DNA from: Rhizobium sp. BK313
Lineage (GTDB): Bacteria; Pseudomonadota; Alphaproteobacteria; Rhizobiales; Rhizobiaceae
Direction of reading: 5' to 3'
Length of the DNA: 64,000 nt
Assembly (NCBI RefSeq): GCF_014193655.1
Contig: NZ_JACHZQ010000004.1
Coordinates: 310,001 to 374,000, forward strand
Part shown: piece after piece, positions 1 to 9,748 of the stretch
Position numbering within the stretch: position 1 is the stretch's first letter
How the letters are laid out: each line of letters starts with the position of its first letter
Translations under genes and position numbers: made by a program
Notes under the pieces: generated by a model
Told to the model about the DNA's origin: nothing
Database searches by the model: none
What the model saw: the letters and a program-made list of their open reading frames with translations, nothing else

Positions 1-449
1 TCGAGCAGATAGGGCGCATCCATGACGTCGCGCATGCCGAGGACGAGCGTCGTGCCGCGCGCCTTCAGATACTGCAGGGTCTCCTCGACCTCACCTTTCA
101 GACCCATCGGCTCTTTGTCGACGATGAAAATGTCTGGCTGGAAGGTCTCCGCCGTGTGACGGATGATCGACTGGCGCATCTTCAGCGTTTCATGAAGATC
201 GACATGGCTTGCCATCGACGTATATTCGCCGTCGCGCAGCTTGATGACGCTCGGCACTTTCACAAAATCGACTCGTGCTCGATAATCGAAAGCACCGGCA
301 ATCGTCGCACCGGAAATGATGAGGACATTCAGCCCACGATAGTCTTCGACAAGCGCGTGCGCGATGGTTCGGCACCGCCTGAGGTGACCGAGACCGAACG
401 TGTCGTGACTATACATGAGGATTCGAGCATCTTCTAAGCGCCGCTTCAT
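1..449 (-). CDS. Glycosyltransferase-like protein, N-terminal part (runs off the window)
   Basis: The first 149 codons read without a stop to the window edge, so the C-terminus is missing. The protein begins MKRRLEDARILMYSHDTFG followed by GLGHLRRC and an AHAL helix. This is the N-terminal Rossmann half of predicted glycosyltransferases of the COG4671/MurG-like kind, where the GxGHLRR loop contacts the substrate. Later segments (LNVLIISGA, FIVDKEP) fit the same fold. A GAGG ribosome site lies about 9 bases before the ATG. It follows the permease stop at 551 by about 100 bases on the same strand, so it could be read through from that operon, although a transporter gives no hint of its acceptor. 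The donor sugar cannot be told from the sequence. Confidence 0.72.
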   Translation of the reverse strand, partial: MKRRLEDARILMYSHDTFGLGHLRRCRTIAHALVEDYRGLNVLIISGATIAGAFDYRARVDFVKVPSVIKLRDGEYTSMASHVDLHETLKMRQSIIRHTAETFQPDIFIVDKEPMGLKGEVEETLQYLKARGTTLVLGMRDVMDAPYLL

Positions 450-550
450 GGGCAAAACCTCAGGAATGAAAGTCATTTTCGCGGGTTGTCAGCAAACGAC
501 GTCCGCGGCCGCTCTTCGAATTGCAATCCATTTCCTGGCCACGCTTTCCG

Positions 551-1726
551 CTATTTGTAGGGATCGGCCGCGTCGCGCAAGCCGTCTCCTAAAAAGTTGA
601 ACGCCAGAATGACCAAAATCACCGGGACCATCGGGAAGAGAAGCCACGGGTAAAATGCAATGACACTGACGCTCCTTGCCTCGGTCAGCAGGATGCCCCA
701 GCTGGTGATCGGGGGGCGAAGACCGAGCCCCAGGAAGCTCAGCGCGGTTTCGCCGAGGATCATGCTGGGGATTGAAATCGTCGCCGTCGCGATCAGATGC
801 GACATGAATCCTGGTACAAGATGACGACCGATAATACGCGGCGAACTTGCACCCATCAATTGTGCAGCAAGTACATAGTCTTCTTCGCGCAAAGACAAGA
901 GCTTGGAACGAACCGCACGTGCCAGTCCGGTCCAATCGAGAATGCCGAGGATGATGGTGATGCCGAAATAAATGATGATGGGGCTCCAGGTCACCGGCAT
1001 GATCGCCGCGAGCGCCATCCACAGGGGCAGGCTCGGCAACGATTGCAGCACTTCGATGACCCGCTGGACGAGAAGGTCGAAGACACCGCCGTGATATCCT
1101 GCCAGCCCGCCGATGACTATCCCCAGCACGAAGCTGATGGCGATGCCGATCAACCCGATCGTCAGGGAAATGCGCGCACCATAGATAATGCGGGACAATA
1201 CGTCGCGCCCCAGGCGGTCGGTGCCGAGCAGGTACATCTGGCCACCGATAGCGGGGCAGACCAAATGGATATCCGCATCCACCAACCCCCAGAAGCGATA
1301 GGGATCGCCACGACAGAAGAAGCGGATCGGCTGCACGTCCTCCGTGTTGTTCGTATAGACCCGCCGCAGCGTGTCGAGATCGAGAGTCATCTTGCGGCCG
1401 TAGACGAAGGGGCCGACGAATTCGCCGTTGTTGAAGAAATGGACCCTCTGCGGCGGCGAATGGATGAAATCGACATTACGGGTGTGCAGGCCGTAGGGCG
1501 CCAGGAACTCCGCAATCAGGATCATGCCATAGAGCAGCAGCAGGAAGATGCCGGAAGCAAGAGCAAGCTTATGTCGCTTGAACTTCCACCACATCAGCCG
1601 CTTTTGCGAGGCCATGTAGTAACGTGCCTGGCCGGCGGACATGGCCTCGAACTGGTCCGGATCGAAGGCGGCGGTGGAAACGTAGTGCTCTAATGGGGCG
1701 CCAGGGCGCGGCAGGGGTGCGTTCAC
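551..1726 (-). CDS. Peptide/opine-type ABC transporter permease (DppC/OppC family)
   Basis: Inner-membrane permease of 391 residues, the second permease of a Dpp/Opp-type importer. It has an N-terminal cytoplasmic stretch, a first membrane helix near residues 48-65, a long periplasmic insertion of about 100 residues, then five more helices. The GTDRLGRDVLSRIIYGAR motif and the EAA-like loop (AAQLMGASSPRIIGRHLVPG) that docks on the ATPase are both present. The start is the GTG at 1724-1726, which overlaps the TGA of the preceding permease (GTGA) and has AGGAG about 8 bases upstream. Family DppC proteins are usually about 300 residues, and the extra length is mostly the loop before GTDRLGRD. 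Last gene of the ATPase, binding protein, permease, permease unit. The substrate is unknown. Confidence 0.88.
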   Translation of the reverse strand: MNAPLPRPGAPLEHYVSTAAFDPDQFEAMSAGQARYYMASQKRLMWWKFKRHKLALASGIFLLLLYGMILIAEFLAPYGLHTRNVDFIHSPPQRVHFFNNGEFVGPFVYGRKMTLDLDTLRRVYTNNTEDVQPIRFFCRGDPYRFWGLVDADIHLVCPAIGGQMYLLGTDRLGRDVLSRIIYGARISLTIGLIGIAISFVLGIVIGGLAGYHGGVFDLLVQRVIEVLQSLPSLPLWMALAAIMPVTWSPIIIYFGITIILGILDWTGLARAVRSKLLSLREEDYVLAAQLMGASSPRIIGRHLVPGFMSHLIATATISIPSMILGETALSFLGLGLRPPITSWGILLTEARSVSVIAFYPWLLFPMVPVILVILAFNFLGDGLRDAADPYK

Positions 1727-2721
1727 TTCGTGCTCCTGCCTTGCAAGCGGATACGTGGGTCGAGGAAGCCGAGGGCGATGTCGGAGATCAATACGCCGAT
1801 AACGTTCAGGAAAGCCAGAAACATCAGGAACGAGCCGGCGAGATACATATCCTGGCTCTGCAATGCCTTGATCAGCATCGGCCCGGTCGTTTCCAAGGAT
1901 AGCACGATGGCGGTGATCTCGGCACCGGAGATGATCGACGGCAGGATCGAGCCGATATCGGCAACGAAGAAATTCAGCGCCATGCGCAGCGGATATTTCA
2001 CCAGCGCCCTGAGCGGATGCAGTCCTTTTGCGCGGGCAGTGATGACATATTGCTTCTGCATCTCGTCGAGCAGGTTGGCGCGCAGGCGGCGGATCATGCC
2101 GGCAGTCCCCGCAGTGCCGACGATGATGACGGGAATCCACAGGTGCGAGAGGATCGAGCGTGCCTTGTCCCAGCTCATCGGTTGCGACAGGTATTTCAGA
2201 TCCATCAGATGGCCGATCGACACGCCGAACCAGATGTTGGCGAAATACATTAGGATCAGCGCCAGCATGAAGTTCGGAATGGCGATGCCGAGCAGGCCCA
2301 GGAAAGTCAGGCCGTAGTCCCCCCAGCTATATTGATGGGTGGCCGAATAGATGCCGATCGGGAAGGCAACTAGCCAGGTCAGCGCAATCGTCGTCATCGA
2401 CACCAGGATGGTCAGCCACAGACGGTCGCCCACCACCTCCGACACCGGCAGCTGATATTCGAAAGAATAGCCGAAATCGCCGTGCAACATGCCGGCGACC
2501 CAATACACGTATTGCACCGCCAGCGGCTTATCGAGACCGTATTCGTGGCGAAGATCCTCGATCTCCTGCATGTTGGCCGTCTCGCCCTGCGCCCGCAGTT
2601 CGGCGATCTGGCTTTCGAAGAAATCGCCCGGCGGCAGTTGGATGATGGTGAAGACCAACATCGAGATGACGAGCAGCGTCGGGATCATCACGGCGCTGCG
2701 CCAGAGAATATATTTAAGCAC
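1723..2721 (-). CDS. Peptide/opine-type ABC transporter permease (DppB/OppB family)
   Basis: First permease (332 residues) of the importer encoded from 6543 down to 551. It opens with the usual DppB start, [19 protein letters not shown], a membrane helix followed by the periplasmic segment PPGDFFESQIA and the HEYGLDKPLAVQYVYWV motif typical of family 5 partners. Five further helices follow, with an EAA-like loop (TARAKGLHPLRALVKYPLR) before the C-terminal helices. The ATG overlaps the end of the binding-protein gene by 8 bases and its TGA overlaps the next permease GTG, so translation is probably coupled. Its place and length are ordinary for the family. The substrate is not predictable from a permease. 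Confidence 0.9.
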   Translation of the reverse strand: MLKYILWRSAVMIPTLLVISMLVFTIIQLPPGDFFESQIAELRAQGETANMQEIEDLRHEYGLDKPLAVQYVYWVAGMLHGDFGYSFEYQLPVSEVVGDRLWLTILVSMTTIALTWLVAFPIGIYSATHQYSWGDYGLTFLGLLGIAIPNFMLALILMYFANIWFGVSIGHLMDLKYLSQPMSWDKARSILSHLWIPVIIVGTAGTAGMIRRLRANLLDEMQKQYVITARAKGLHPLRALVKYPLRMALNFFVADIGSILPSIISGAEITAIVLSLETTGPMLIKALQSQDMYLAGSFLMFLAFLNVIGVLISDIALGFLDPRIRLQGRSTK

Positions 2722-4630
2722 GCGGCGGCTCCTCCTTCAGCCAGAAGGTGTCGGGCATGAAAACCCCGAGATAGCAGGTGGGATCGAAGCCGTAGAGCGC
2801 CTTTTCGGGCACGTTCTGCAGCTGCGTTGCACGTACGATCGGCTGCAGCGTGCCGTTGATGAGCCCGATGGAGAAGACCTGGTCGGTATAGATCGCCAGC
2901 ATCTGATGCCATATCTCGGCCCGCTCGAAGGACGAGGCCGACCTGCCCCATTGCTGCTGCAGCTCGACGAGCTTCACCACCTCCGGCAAGTCCGGCGCCG
3001 TGCCCTGCGTGCCGCCGGAAAGATAGTACATGCCCCAGAGCGGCCATTGCATCTGGTCGTCCATGGTCGGCGCCAACTGGCCAGGGTTCATGTCCGCCGT
3101 CGCCACGCCGTTGTCGAGGCCATACCAGATCGACATCACGATACGTCCGCCCATGGCGCGGCTGCGCAGGATGTCTCGCTGCGAGCTGCGGGTAAACAGG
3201 GCGATGCCGACATTGCGCCAATGGTCGGTGACAAGCTCGAGCACGTCGGTGTCGAGCGTGCTTTCGCCGGCCGTCTCGACCGTGATCTCGGCGCGCCGGC
3301 CGTCCGGCAGCAGGCGGATACCGTCGCTGTCGCGCTTGTCAAGGCCGGCGGCATCGAGCAGGGCGTTGGCCTGATCGGGATCGTGGGCGATCCAGGCGTT
3401 GGCATATTCGGGCTTATAGAGCGGGCTCTCCGGCAGCATGGTGTCAGCGCTTTCGGTGCCGAGGCCATAGAAAACCGCCATGTTGATCTCGTGGCGCTTG
3501 ATCGCCAACGACAGAGCACGGCGCACCCGCACGTCGCGCAGCACCTGCCGCCAGACGGGATCGGCGCTGTTGAGATTCGGCATCAGCGCGACGCGCGAAC
3601 CGCGCGTCGCCTTCCAGAGATCGACCTTAACGGGGTAGCGCTTTTCCGCATCCTTCAGGAACGTATAGTCGTCGAAGTTGATGCCGGTCGCCTGCAGATC
3701 ACTGTCGCCGGTGCCGACCTTGTTCGGGATAATCGCCGACGAGCTGACGTTCAGGATGAAGCGGTCGACATATGGCAATTGCTTGCCGTTTTCATCGACG
3801 CGATGGAAGTAGGGATTGCGCTCGAACACGAATTGCTCTGCCGGCGGTGCGGTCGTGTTGTGCCAGGGGTCCAGTACCGGCAGCTCCGGATTCTCCTGGC
3901 GATAGACACGGGCCATCTTGATGTGCAGATCGGCCACTTTCTTGACGCGATATTGCTTCATCAGCGCCGAGAGGCGGACCTCGTCCTGATATTTCGGATG
4001 GAATTGCCTGAGATAATGGCTAGGGCCGACCACCACCAAGGCTTGCGGCGCGGCAAGATTTGGCAGGAAAAACGGATTGGGCTCGTCCCAGCTGTAGCGT
4101 ACGGTCAACTGATCGACAACTTCGAAGCGCGGCAGGCTGCCATGCGGGCGCAGCTCAAGTGCGCCGCCCCCCGGCGTCAATTTCTTGTTGAGAATGACGT
4201 CTTCCCACCAGTAGCGGAAGTCCTCAGATGTCAGCGGCTGTCCGTCCGACCACTTATGGCCATCGCGTAGCTTGAAGGTGAAGACGGTGTCGTTCTGCGC
4301 CTCGAAGGATTCCAGAATATCCGGCTGCAGCGTCAGCGTCTGATCGTAGCCCACCAGACGGGCATAACCATAGACGTTCATGAGGCGCAGGTCGCTCTGG
4401 CCGCCGATGAGCATGCGCAGCGACCCGCCGTAGCGGCCGGGTTCGCGGCCGAGTGCGGCGAGATTGATGATACGCGGCATCTTCGGCAGGCGCTGCGCCA
4501 GCGGTGGCATTTGGCCGGAGCGCAGCCAGTCGTGCAGGAAATCCGGTTCGTTGTCGGCATCTGCAGCGATCGCCGGCAGCGGCAGTACGGTGGAGGCGAG
4601 AAGGCCGAGAAAAGTGCGACGATCGATCAC
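2714..4630 (-). CDS. ABC transporter substrate-binding protein, family 5
   Basis: Periplasmic binding protein of 638 residues. The N-terminus ([20 protein letters not shown] ending AIAAD) is an export signal with an RR pair that may direct Tat export. The body has the family 5 features: [19 protein letters not shown], then [20 protein letters not shown], and the late [11 protein letters not shown]-type segment. It is about 100 residues longer than DppA, closer in size to YejA-type proteins, and the extra length is in the N-terminal lobe. Its start ATG overlaps the ATPase TGA (ATGA) and its end overlaps the permease start. Opines, peptides and oligosaccharides are all possible ligands for this family. 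Confidence 0.88.
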   Translation of the reverse strand: MIDRRTFLGLLASTVLPLPAIAADADNEPDFLHDWLRSGQMPPLAQRLPKMPRIINLAALGREPGRYGGSLRMLIGGQSDLRLMNVYGYARLVGYDQTLTLQPDILESFEAQNDTVFTFKLRDGHKWSDGQPLTSEDFRYWWEDVILNKKLTPGGGALELRPHGSLPRFEVVDQLTVRYSWDEPNPFFLPNLAAPQALVVVGPSHYLRQFHPKYQDEVRLSALMKQYRVKKVADLHIKMARVYRQENPELPVLDPWHNTTAPPAEQFVFERNPYFHRVDENGKQLPYVDRFILNVSSSAIIPNKVGTGDSDLQATGINFDDYTFLKDAEKRYPVKVDLWKATRGSRVALMPNLNSADPVWRQVLRDVRVRRALSLAIKRHEINMAVFYGLGTESADTMLPESPLYKPEYANAWIAHDPDQANALLDAAGLDKRDSDGIRLLPDGRRAEITVETAGESTLDTDVLELVTDHWRNVGIALFTRSSQRDILRSRAMGGRIVMSIWYGLDNGVATADMNPGQLAPTMDDQMQWPLWGMYYLSGGTQGTAPDLPEVVKLVELQQQWGRSASSFERAEIWHQMLAIYTDQVFSIGLINGTLQPIVRATQLQNVPEKALYGFDPTCYLGVFMPDTFWLKEEPPRA

Positions 4631-6543
4631 GAGCGCAACTCCTTCGCATCGGCGCCGCGGCGGGCGTGTACGAAATGGCCGCCACCGAGATCGGCATAGG
4701 CAAGCCCGGCCCCGTCACCCTCGGTGAACTGCGGCCCCCAACTCTGCTTGGCGGCCGGACCTTCGGCATTCAACGCGGAGAAATCAAGTGGCCGATCGAG
4801 ATCGGGGAAGGGGACTGCTGCGAGCAGCGAGCGGGTATAGGGATGGACGGGATCGCGCAGGATGATCTCACGCGGGGCGATTTCGACGATGCGGCCGCGA
4901 GCCATGACGGCGATGCGGTCCGCCATGTAGTCGACGACGGCGAGATTGTGCGAGATGAAGAGATAAGTAAGGCCAAGCTCCTTCTGCAAATCCTTAAGAA
5001 GATTGAGGATCTGCGCCTGAACGGAGACATCGAGCGCCGAGACCGGCTCATCGAGGATCAGCAGCTTCGGCCCAAGCGCCAGAGCACGGGCGATGCCGAT
5101 GCGCTGGCGCTGGCCGCCGGAAAAGCTGTGGGGATAGCGGCTCAGATAATGCTGGTCGAGTCCGATCGCCTGCATCAGCCCCTTGACCTTCTCCTTGCGC
5201 TCATCGCTGTCGCCGTGTCCGTGGATCTCAAGGGGTTCGCTCAGAATATTGCGGATCGTCATGCGCGGTGACAAGGACGAAACCGGATCCTGGAACACCA
5301 TCTGGATCTTCGTCCGGAGTGCCATGAGCTCGTCGCCCTTGACAGCCAGCACATCGATCTTGCCTTCGCCGTCATCGAATGTCACCGAGCCGCGGTCCGA
5401 GCTGACGGCACGCATCAGGATCTTGCTGACCGTCGTCTTTCCGCATCCACTTTCTCCGACGAGACCCAGACATTCGCCGCGGCGAATATCGAAGCTGACA
5501 TCGTCGACGGCGCTGAACTTGGTACCTGCCTGCCGCCCGAACAGCCCACTTCCTTTCGAACTGTAGGTTTTGGTGAGATTGCGCACCGTAAGCAGCACCG
5601 GCGGCGCAACGTTGCCGTTGCCGTTGCCATTACCATTGGTTTTGGCGGACTTCTTCTTGCCGGAGAAAGTGCCGAGATTGACGGGCACATCGCGCAACGA
5701 TTTCAGCCGTTCGCCGGGTTTCATGTCGAAATGCGGCACTGCTGACATCAATGCTCTGAGATAACGATGTTGCGGATCGCGGAAGATCGTATCGACCGGC
5801 CCCGCCTCCATGATCTCGCCGTGATAGATGACCACGACCTCATCGGCCATATTGGCGACGACACCGAGATCATGGGTGATCAGCAACATGGCCATGTTGA
5901 ACTTCTGCTGCAGGCCACGCAGCAGACCGAGGATCTGCGCCTGGATCGTGACGTCCAATGCCGTTGTCGGCTCGTCGGCGATCAGAAGCGCAGGATTGCA
6001 GATTAGCGCCATGGCGATCATCGCGCGTTGACGCATACCGCCCGACAATTCGAAAGGATACATATCGAAGGTACGATGCGGATTCTGAAAACCGACGAGG
6101 TTTAGCATCTCCTCGGTCTTCTCGCGCTGCTCGGCCCTGCTGGTGGCGGGATTGTGGATACGAAGCGCCTCGCTGATCTGGTTGCCGACCGTGTGCAGCG
6201 GCGACAGCGAGGTCATTGGCTCCTGAAAAATATTGGCCATGCGCGCACCGCGAAGCTGGCGTATCGCAATGCCGTCACGCGGCAGCTCGAGGATGTCCGT
6301 TGTCTCACCATCGAGCGGATCGGTAAAAAGAATACGGCCGGTCGCCTGCGCCGGCGTTGGCAAAATGCCCATGATCGACTGGCTGATGATCGATTTGCCG
6401 GAACCGGACTCGCCGACCAGCGCGGTTACCTTTCCAGGAAGCACCCGGAGATTGGCATTCTTAACCACACGCAACTTGTCCCCGTAGATCGAGAACGAGA
6501 CGTCGAGGTTCTCAATACGCAACAAATCAGTCCCTGACGCCAT
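4627..6543 (-). CDS. Dual-domain ABC transporter ATPase (DppD-DppF/YejF type)
   Basis: Cytoplasmic ATPase of 638 residues in which both nucleotide-binding domains of an Opp/Dpp importer are fused. Domain 1 has Walker A GESGSGKS (44-51), signature LSGGM (166-170) and Walker B LLIADE (186-191). Domain 2 starts near residue 317 and has Walker A GESGCGKT (363-370), LSGGQRQR and LLILDE. The domains are joined by a low-complexity Asn-Gly linker (about residues 303-311) encoded by a hexanucleotide repeat. First gene of the importer operon, which puts the ATPase ahead of the binding protein, the reverse of the usual order. About 160 non-coding bases precede it, where no convincing promoter was recognised. 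Confidence 0.92.
   Translation of the reverse strand: MASGTDLLRIENLDVSFSIYGDKLRVVKNANLRVLPGKVTALVGESGSGKSIISQSIMGILPTPAQATGRILFTDPLDGETTDILELPRDGIAIRQLRGARMANIFQEPMTSLSPLHTVGNQISEALRIHNPATSRAEQREKTEEMLNLVGFQNPHRTFDMYPFELSGGMRQRAMIAMALICNPALLIADEPTTALDVTIQAQILGLLRGLQQKFNMAMLLITHDLGVVANMADEVVVIYHGEIMEAGPVDTIFRDPQHRYLRALMSAVPHFDMKPGERLKSLRDVPVNLGTFSGKKKSAKTNGNGNGNGNVAPPVLLTVRNLTKTYSSKGSGLFGRQAGTKFSAVDDVSFDIRRGECLGLVGESGCGKTTVSKILMRAVSSDRGSVTFDDGEGKIDVLAVKGDELMALRTKIQMVFQDPVSSLSPRMTIRNILSEPLEIHGHGDSDERKEKVKGLMQAIGLDQHYLSRYPHSFSGGQRQRIGIARALALGPKLLILDEPVSALDVSVQAQILNLLKDLQKELGLTYLFISHNLAVVDYMADRIAVMARGRIVEIAPREIILRDPVHPYTRSLLAAVPFPDLDRPLDFSALNAEGPAAKQSWGPQFTEGDGAGLAYADLGGGHFVHARRGADAKELRS
5611..5628. 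repeat. Hexanucleotide repeat (GTTGCC x3) in the ATPase linker
   Basis: Three perfect GTTGCC units followed by two degenerate units (ATTACC, ATTGG). On the coding minus strand they give alternating Asn-Gly residues joining the two ATPase domains. Because the unit is six bases, slippage would change linker length without breaking the frame. Confidence 0.8.
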
Positions 6544-6704
6544 GCCGAAGTAGTTCCCGCTTACACGACCTTGATGGCCCCATATGGCACACTAACGTAG
6601 GCCATAACGGGTGTCCAGTTGGTCAAAGCGGGACTGCCACTGTAAAAAAACTGTCGCTTTTCCAGTGATCTATCCAAGGACGCTCAACTAAGTGGTTCCG
6701 ACTA

Positions 6705-8045
6705 TCACTGGATGAACTTCTCGACTGGCGGACGGTTCTCCAACTTCTTGGCATCCCGATGCAACAAGATGACCTGTTCTGCCTCCGAAAGAACGTCTGC
6801 GGCGACATCATGAAAGGCTTCCGTCGTCCCATTGCCTGCCGTGATGGCTTTTGGATGCACGACCGTGAAGCGCTGGCGCACGCCACGTAGTTTCTCTTCG
6901 CCGAGCGTTACCCACTCGCCGCCGGTGTAGCCGGCAAAAGCCTGGCTTGCGACCACCGCCGTCGAATATTTCTTGGTCAGCGACTGCAGCCGCTGCACCT
7001 CATTGACGGCAGCACCGAAAGCGGAAAAGGTCAAGCGGTCCCTAAGCCCGACATTACCAAGCATGACGTTGCCGACATGCAGGCCGATGCCATAACGAAC
7101 TTCGCTCAGGCCGCGTGCCTGACGATCCTTGTTGAGAGCGGCAACCCGGCTCTGCGCATGGAAAACAGCTGATAGCGCCGCTTCGCAAGCGACCTTGGAG
7201 GGGTCTTTGTGCCGGCCACAGGGATAGACGGCGAGGAAGCCGTCGCCCAGAAAACTCAAGATCTCGCCGCCGTTCCGGTTGAACGGCGCAGCGATGGCGT
7301 CGAAGAATTCGTTCAGCGTATCGATATAGGCTTGGCGTCCTTCCTTCTCGGCATAAAGGGTCGACTGCCGCATGTCGCCCATGACGAGAGCGGCGCGGAT
7401 CGTCTCGCCGTCGCCGCGGCGGATCTGGCCGTTCAGCACGCGTTTACCGGCATCGCCACCAAGATAGGTGGTGAGCATATTATTGGCGAGCTTGCCGAGG
7501 ACCGCCATCTTGGCGGCCATGGCGAGGTGATTCTGCATACGCATCAGCGCGCCGATCATTTCCTCACTGAAGCCGCTGATACTGTCGGTCGACCAGGAGC
7601 CCATCATTCCCTGGGCGGAGCCGGCGCCGAAGGTCTGCACGAAGGCGATATAGTCGGTGATCTTCTCCTTGCGCAGGTCCTCGAAAACCGGGAACTCCAG
7701 CGGCCCGTCAACATCGACGCGGCGGCGCAAGTGCAGGAGATTGTTGGAGAGCAGATAATAATAGGGGCTCTGCACGAAGCGCTCCGGCTTGTCGTTCACA
7801 TGCCGATAGCCTTCGATGGTCAGCCCGCCGGAACGCCGCCAGGTGAAGCCCAGCGCGTCGTAGAGCGGATGCAGCATCGAAAAGGTCAGATGCACGCGGG
7901 CGATCGGCAAGCCGGAGGCGGCTATACGTTCACAGAAACCGCGAACGATGCTCTCCAGATTTTCGCCTGTCAGTGCCGACTGTGTCAGCCATTCCGCGAC
8001 CTTGTCGAGAAAAATATCGGAAACACTCGAATGAACGGTCATCAT
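6705..8045 (-). CDS. Atypical class III nucleotidyl cyclase domain protein
   Basis: Soluble protein of 446 residues. Residues 1-200 resemble the N-terminal half found in many rhizobial cyclases (FCERIAASGLPIARVHLT, TWRRSGG), which is probably a sensor. Residues about 215-400 form a class III cyclase domain. The two metal-binding aspartates are present (D224 in VMGDMRQS, D268 in FLGDGF), as are the transition-state Asn348 and Arg352. The residues that normally choose adenine are not: the Lys position is Ser264 and the Asp position is Ala345 (FGAAVNEVQR). It may therefore use another nucleotide, or work poorly. No membrane segments. The ATG at 8045 has AAGGA about 12 bases upstream, and a second ATG follows directly. 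It stands alone downstream of a 351-base gap. Confidence 0.85.
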   Translation of the reverse strand: MMTVHSSVSDIFLDKVAEWLTQSALTGENLESIVRGFCERIAASGLPIARVHLTFSMLHPLYDALGFTWRRSGGLTIEGYRHVNDKPERFVQSPYYYLLSNNLLHLRRRVDVDGPLEFPVFEDLRKEKITDYIAFVQTFGAGSAQGMMGSWSTDSISGFSEEMIGALMRMQNHLAMAAKMAVLGKLANNMLTTYLGGDAGKRVLNGQIRRGDGETIRAALVMGDMRQSTLYAEKEGRQAYIDTLNEFFDAIAAPFNRNGGEILSFLGDGFLAVYPCGRHKDPSKVACEAALSAVFHAQSRVAALNKDRQARGLSEVRYGIGLHVGNVMLGNVGLRDRLTFSAFGAAVNEVQRLQSLTKKYSTAVVASQAFAGYTGGEWVTLGEEKLRGVRQRFTVVHPKAITAGNGTTEAFHDVAADVLSEAEQVILLHRDAKKLENRPPVEKFIQ

Positions 8046-8396
8046 TGCCGTGGCCTATCCTTGCAATCCAAAATGCTCCTCCCCCAGGGCGACACGCCAA
8101 CTACCAAATGATATGGGCGCGGCGATGAGGTCGTGTCCAAGCATATTGGCACGGGTCGGATGAGCGAACCATGCAACAAGCGACGGCACATTTTTCCCAG
8201 AAGCCTCGAATCGCGCCGGCGCCGTGAAAGATTTTGCTGCACCTTCTATGCGTCCTGGCGGACATACGGCACAACCGAAAAGAGCCGCCAGAGTTGCCGG
8301 CTCCCGTTTTGTTCTTCCTTAGATAAGCCCCCCATACCGCTGAAACAATGGCTGAAAACGGCGAAGCTCAAGAAAATTCTGCCGGACAGAAAAACT
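8046..8396. other. 351-base intergenic region without a recognisable gene
   Basis: Separates two minus-strand cyclase-related genes and probably holds the promoter of the downstream cyclase. A 29-codon frame opens on the minus strand near 8143 but has no family resemblance. No clear terminator or operator palindrome was found. Confidence 0.6.
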
Positions 8397-9602
8397 TTAC
8401 AGTGTGCCGGGCGATGCCAGGGGCGCATCCAGCGCCGAGGAAACGGCAGCACGCAGCTTGTCGCGCAACGCCATTGCGGCCATCGCATAACCGCCGCTGG
8501 CACCGTCGATGAAATGCATGTGGTCGCGCATCAGGGGCGTCGGCACGAAGCAGGTCATTAGCGCGCTTTGCTGCCGATGCAGGCCGTAACGGCAAACGCC
8601 GGCAGCTTCGGCTTCGCGCAACCGCGCTTCAATGCGGGAAAGACGCGCGGCATCGACGTCGATGGTCATCTTCAGCCCATCATCGAATTTGCGGAAATCG
8701 GAATTCGCGGCAAGGTCGCGCCGGTAGATCTTGGCGTCGAAGGTTGCCGCGCGGATGCCGAACCTGTCGAGGATATAGACGAGAACGATCTGGGCAGCGA
8801 TCGAAAGCTTGCGCAGCCAGCGATTGCCCGCCGGCGCCGTGGCGCGCGCCTCGATTTCTGCTCCGTCGAAAGCAAGCACCGGCGTCGGACCTTCGACCGG
8901 GACTGGATGGCCACCACGGTTCTGCTCCATGGAAATGGCGATGACATCGGCAACGAGGCGTTGGAATTCCGGGCCATTTCCGGCAGCATCGGGAACGGCG
9001 ATGATCGAGACGATTTCACCATTGCGCGCCTCGATCGGGTTCCATCGGCAGGAAAGACCGGTCAGGTCCGGCCTTGTCTCCTGCGGCGCCGCTTCGACAG
9101 CAAAGCGTCCCGCCTTCATCTGCTTTTCCGCCCAGCTGCCGCCGCCACCGGAAAACATGGCGTAGGAAACGAAGTCGCTGGGGCTGAAACGGGCAACCCG
9201 CACGTCCAGCCCTTCGGCACGGACATCCGTCATCGGCACCAACGCGGTACGCAAGCTGAGCTGCAACTCCTCCATCACCCACGTCCGCACCGCCGCCAGC
9301 GCCTCTCGCACACGACCTTCACCAGAGGGAGGAATGGCTACCAGAGCACCATCACCGCCGAAGACGAAGGGATAGTCCCCCTTGTCCAGCGCGTTCAGCA
9401 CGGCTGAAATCACCCCCGCCCCGGCCATATTGACGGATTTGTAGTGGCCCGAAGCAATCGCCTTTGTCGAGCTGACGATGTCGGCCACCGCCAGAAGCCA
9501 GTCATCGGGAAGCGGCTGATAGTTATTGCTGTCGGTAACGCCTTCAAAACGGGTGAAAACCGGCAAAGTGCGGAAGAAATCGTCGTTCGATAGATCGGCC
9601 AT
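8397..9602 (-). CDS. DUF3095 family protein (cyclase-like)
   Basis: Protein of 401 residues matching the length and layout of the DUF3095 family, whose members are described as adenylate-cyclase-like but lack an assigned reaction. Near the N-terminus VADIVSSTKAI carries an Asp (D41) followed by the ST pair of a cyclase metal site, and FVFGGDGALVAIP carries a second Asp (D84) in a GDG turn. I do not see the later VN-x3-R catalytic segment of a full class III cyclase, so this looks like half a catalytic site plus a long family-specific C-terminal region. The start is taken as MADLSNDD because AAGGGGG lies about 6 bases upstream. An earlier in-frame ATG at 9629 has no such site. No membrane segments. 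Confidence 0.8.
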   Translation of the reverse strand: MADLSNDDFFRTLPVFTRFEGVTDSNNYQPLPDDWLLAVADIVSSTKAIASGHYKSVNMAGAGVISAVLNALDKGDYPFVFGGDGALVAIPPSGEGRVREALAAVRTWVMEELQLSLRTALVPMTDVRAEGLDVRVARFSPSDFVSYAMFSGGGGSWAEKQMKAGRFAVEAAPQETRPDLTGLSCRWNPIEARNGEIVSIIAVPDAAGNGPEFQRLVADVIAISMEQNRGGHPVPVEGPTPVLAFDGAEIEARATAPAGNRWLRKLSIAAQIVLVYILDRFGIRAATFDAKIYRRDLAANSDFRKFDDGLKMTIDVDAARLSRIEARLREAEAAGVCRYGLHRQQSALMTCFVPTPLMRDHMHFIDGASGGYAMAAMALRDKLRAAVSSALDAPLASPGTL

Positions 9603-9748
9603 GATATCCCCCTTATGAATGAGCGCCACAATCGCTTATCCCTACAGCAACTGCATCGAAAAACCAGCGGGCAGTCGACGCGATATGATCTGCCATGCTA
9701 CTCCGGCTGCGGGAGAGACATCACGACGCCAAGGACAAGACATATACG

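Noticed and set aside
2489-4270. Long plus-strand open frame of about 590 codons opposite the binding-protein gene
   Set aside because: It is a shadow of the high-GC minus-strand gene, with no domain, no ribosome site, and basic low-complexity composition.
6544-6704. TTGACC as a -35 box for the first importer
   Set aside because: No acceptable -10 lies at 16-18 bases on the minus strand.
8042-8242. Small minus-strand frame of 66 codons in the cyclase gap
   Set aside because: Arg-rich, no ribosome site, and it overlaps the start of the cyclase gene in a different frame.
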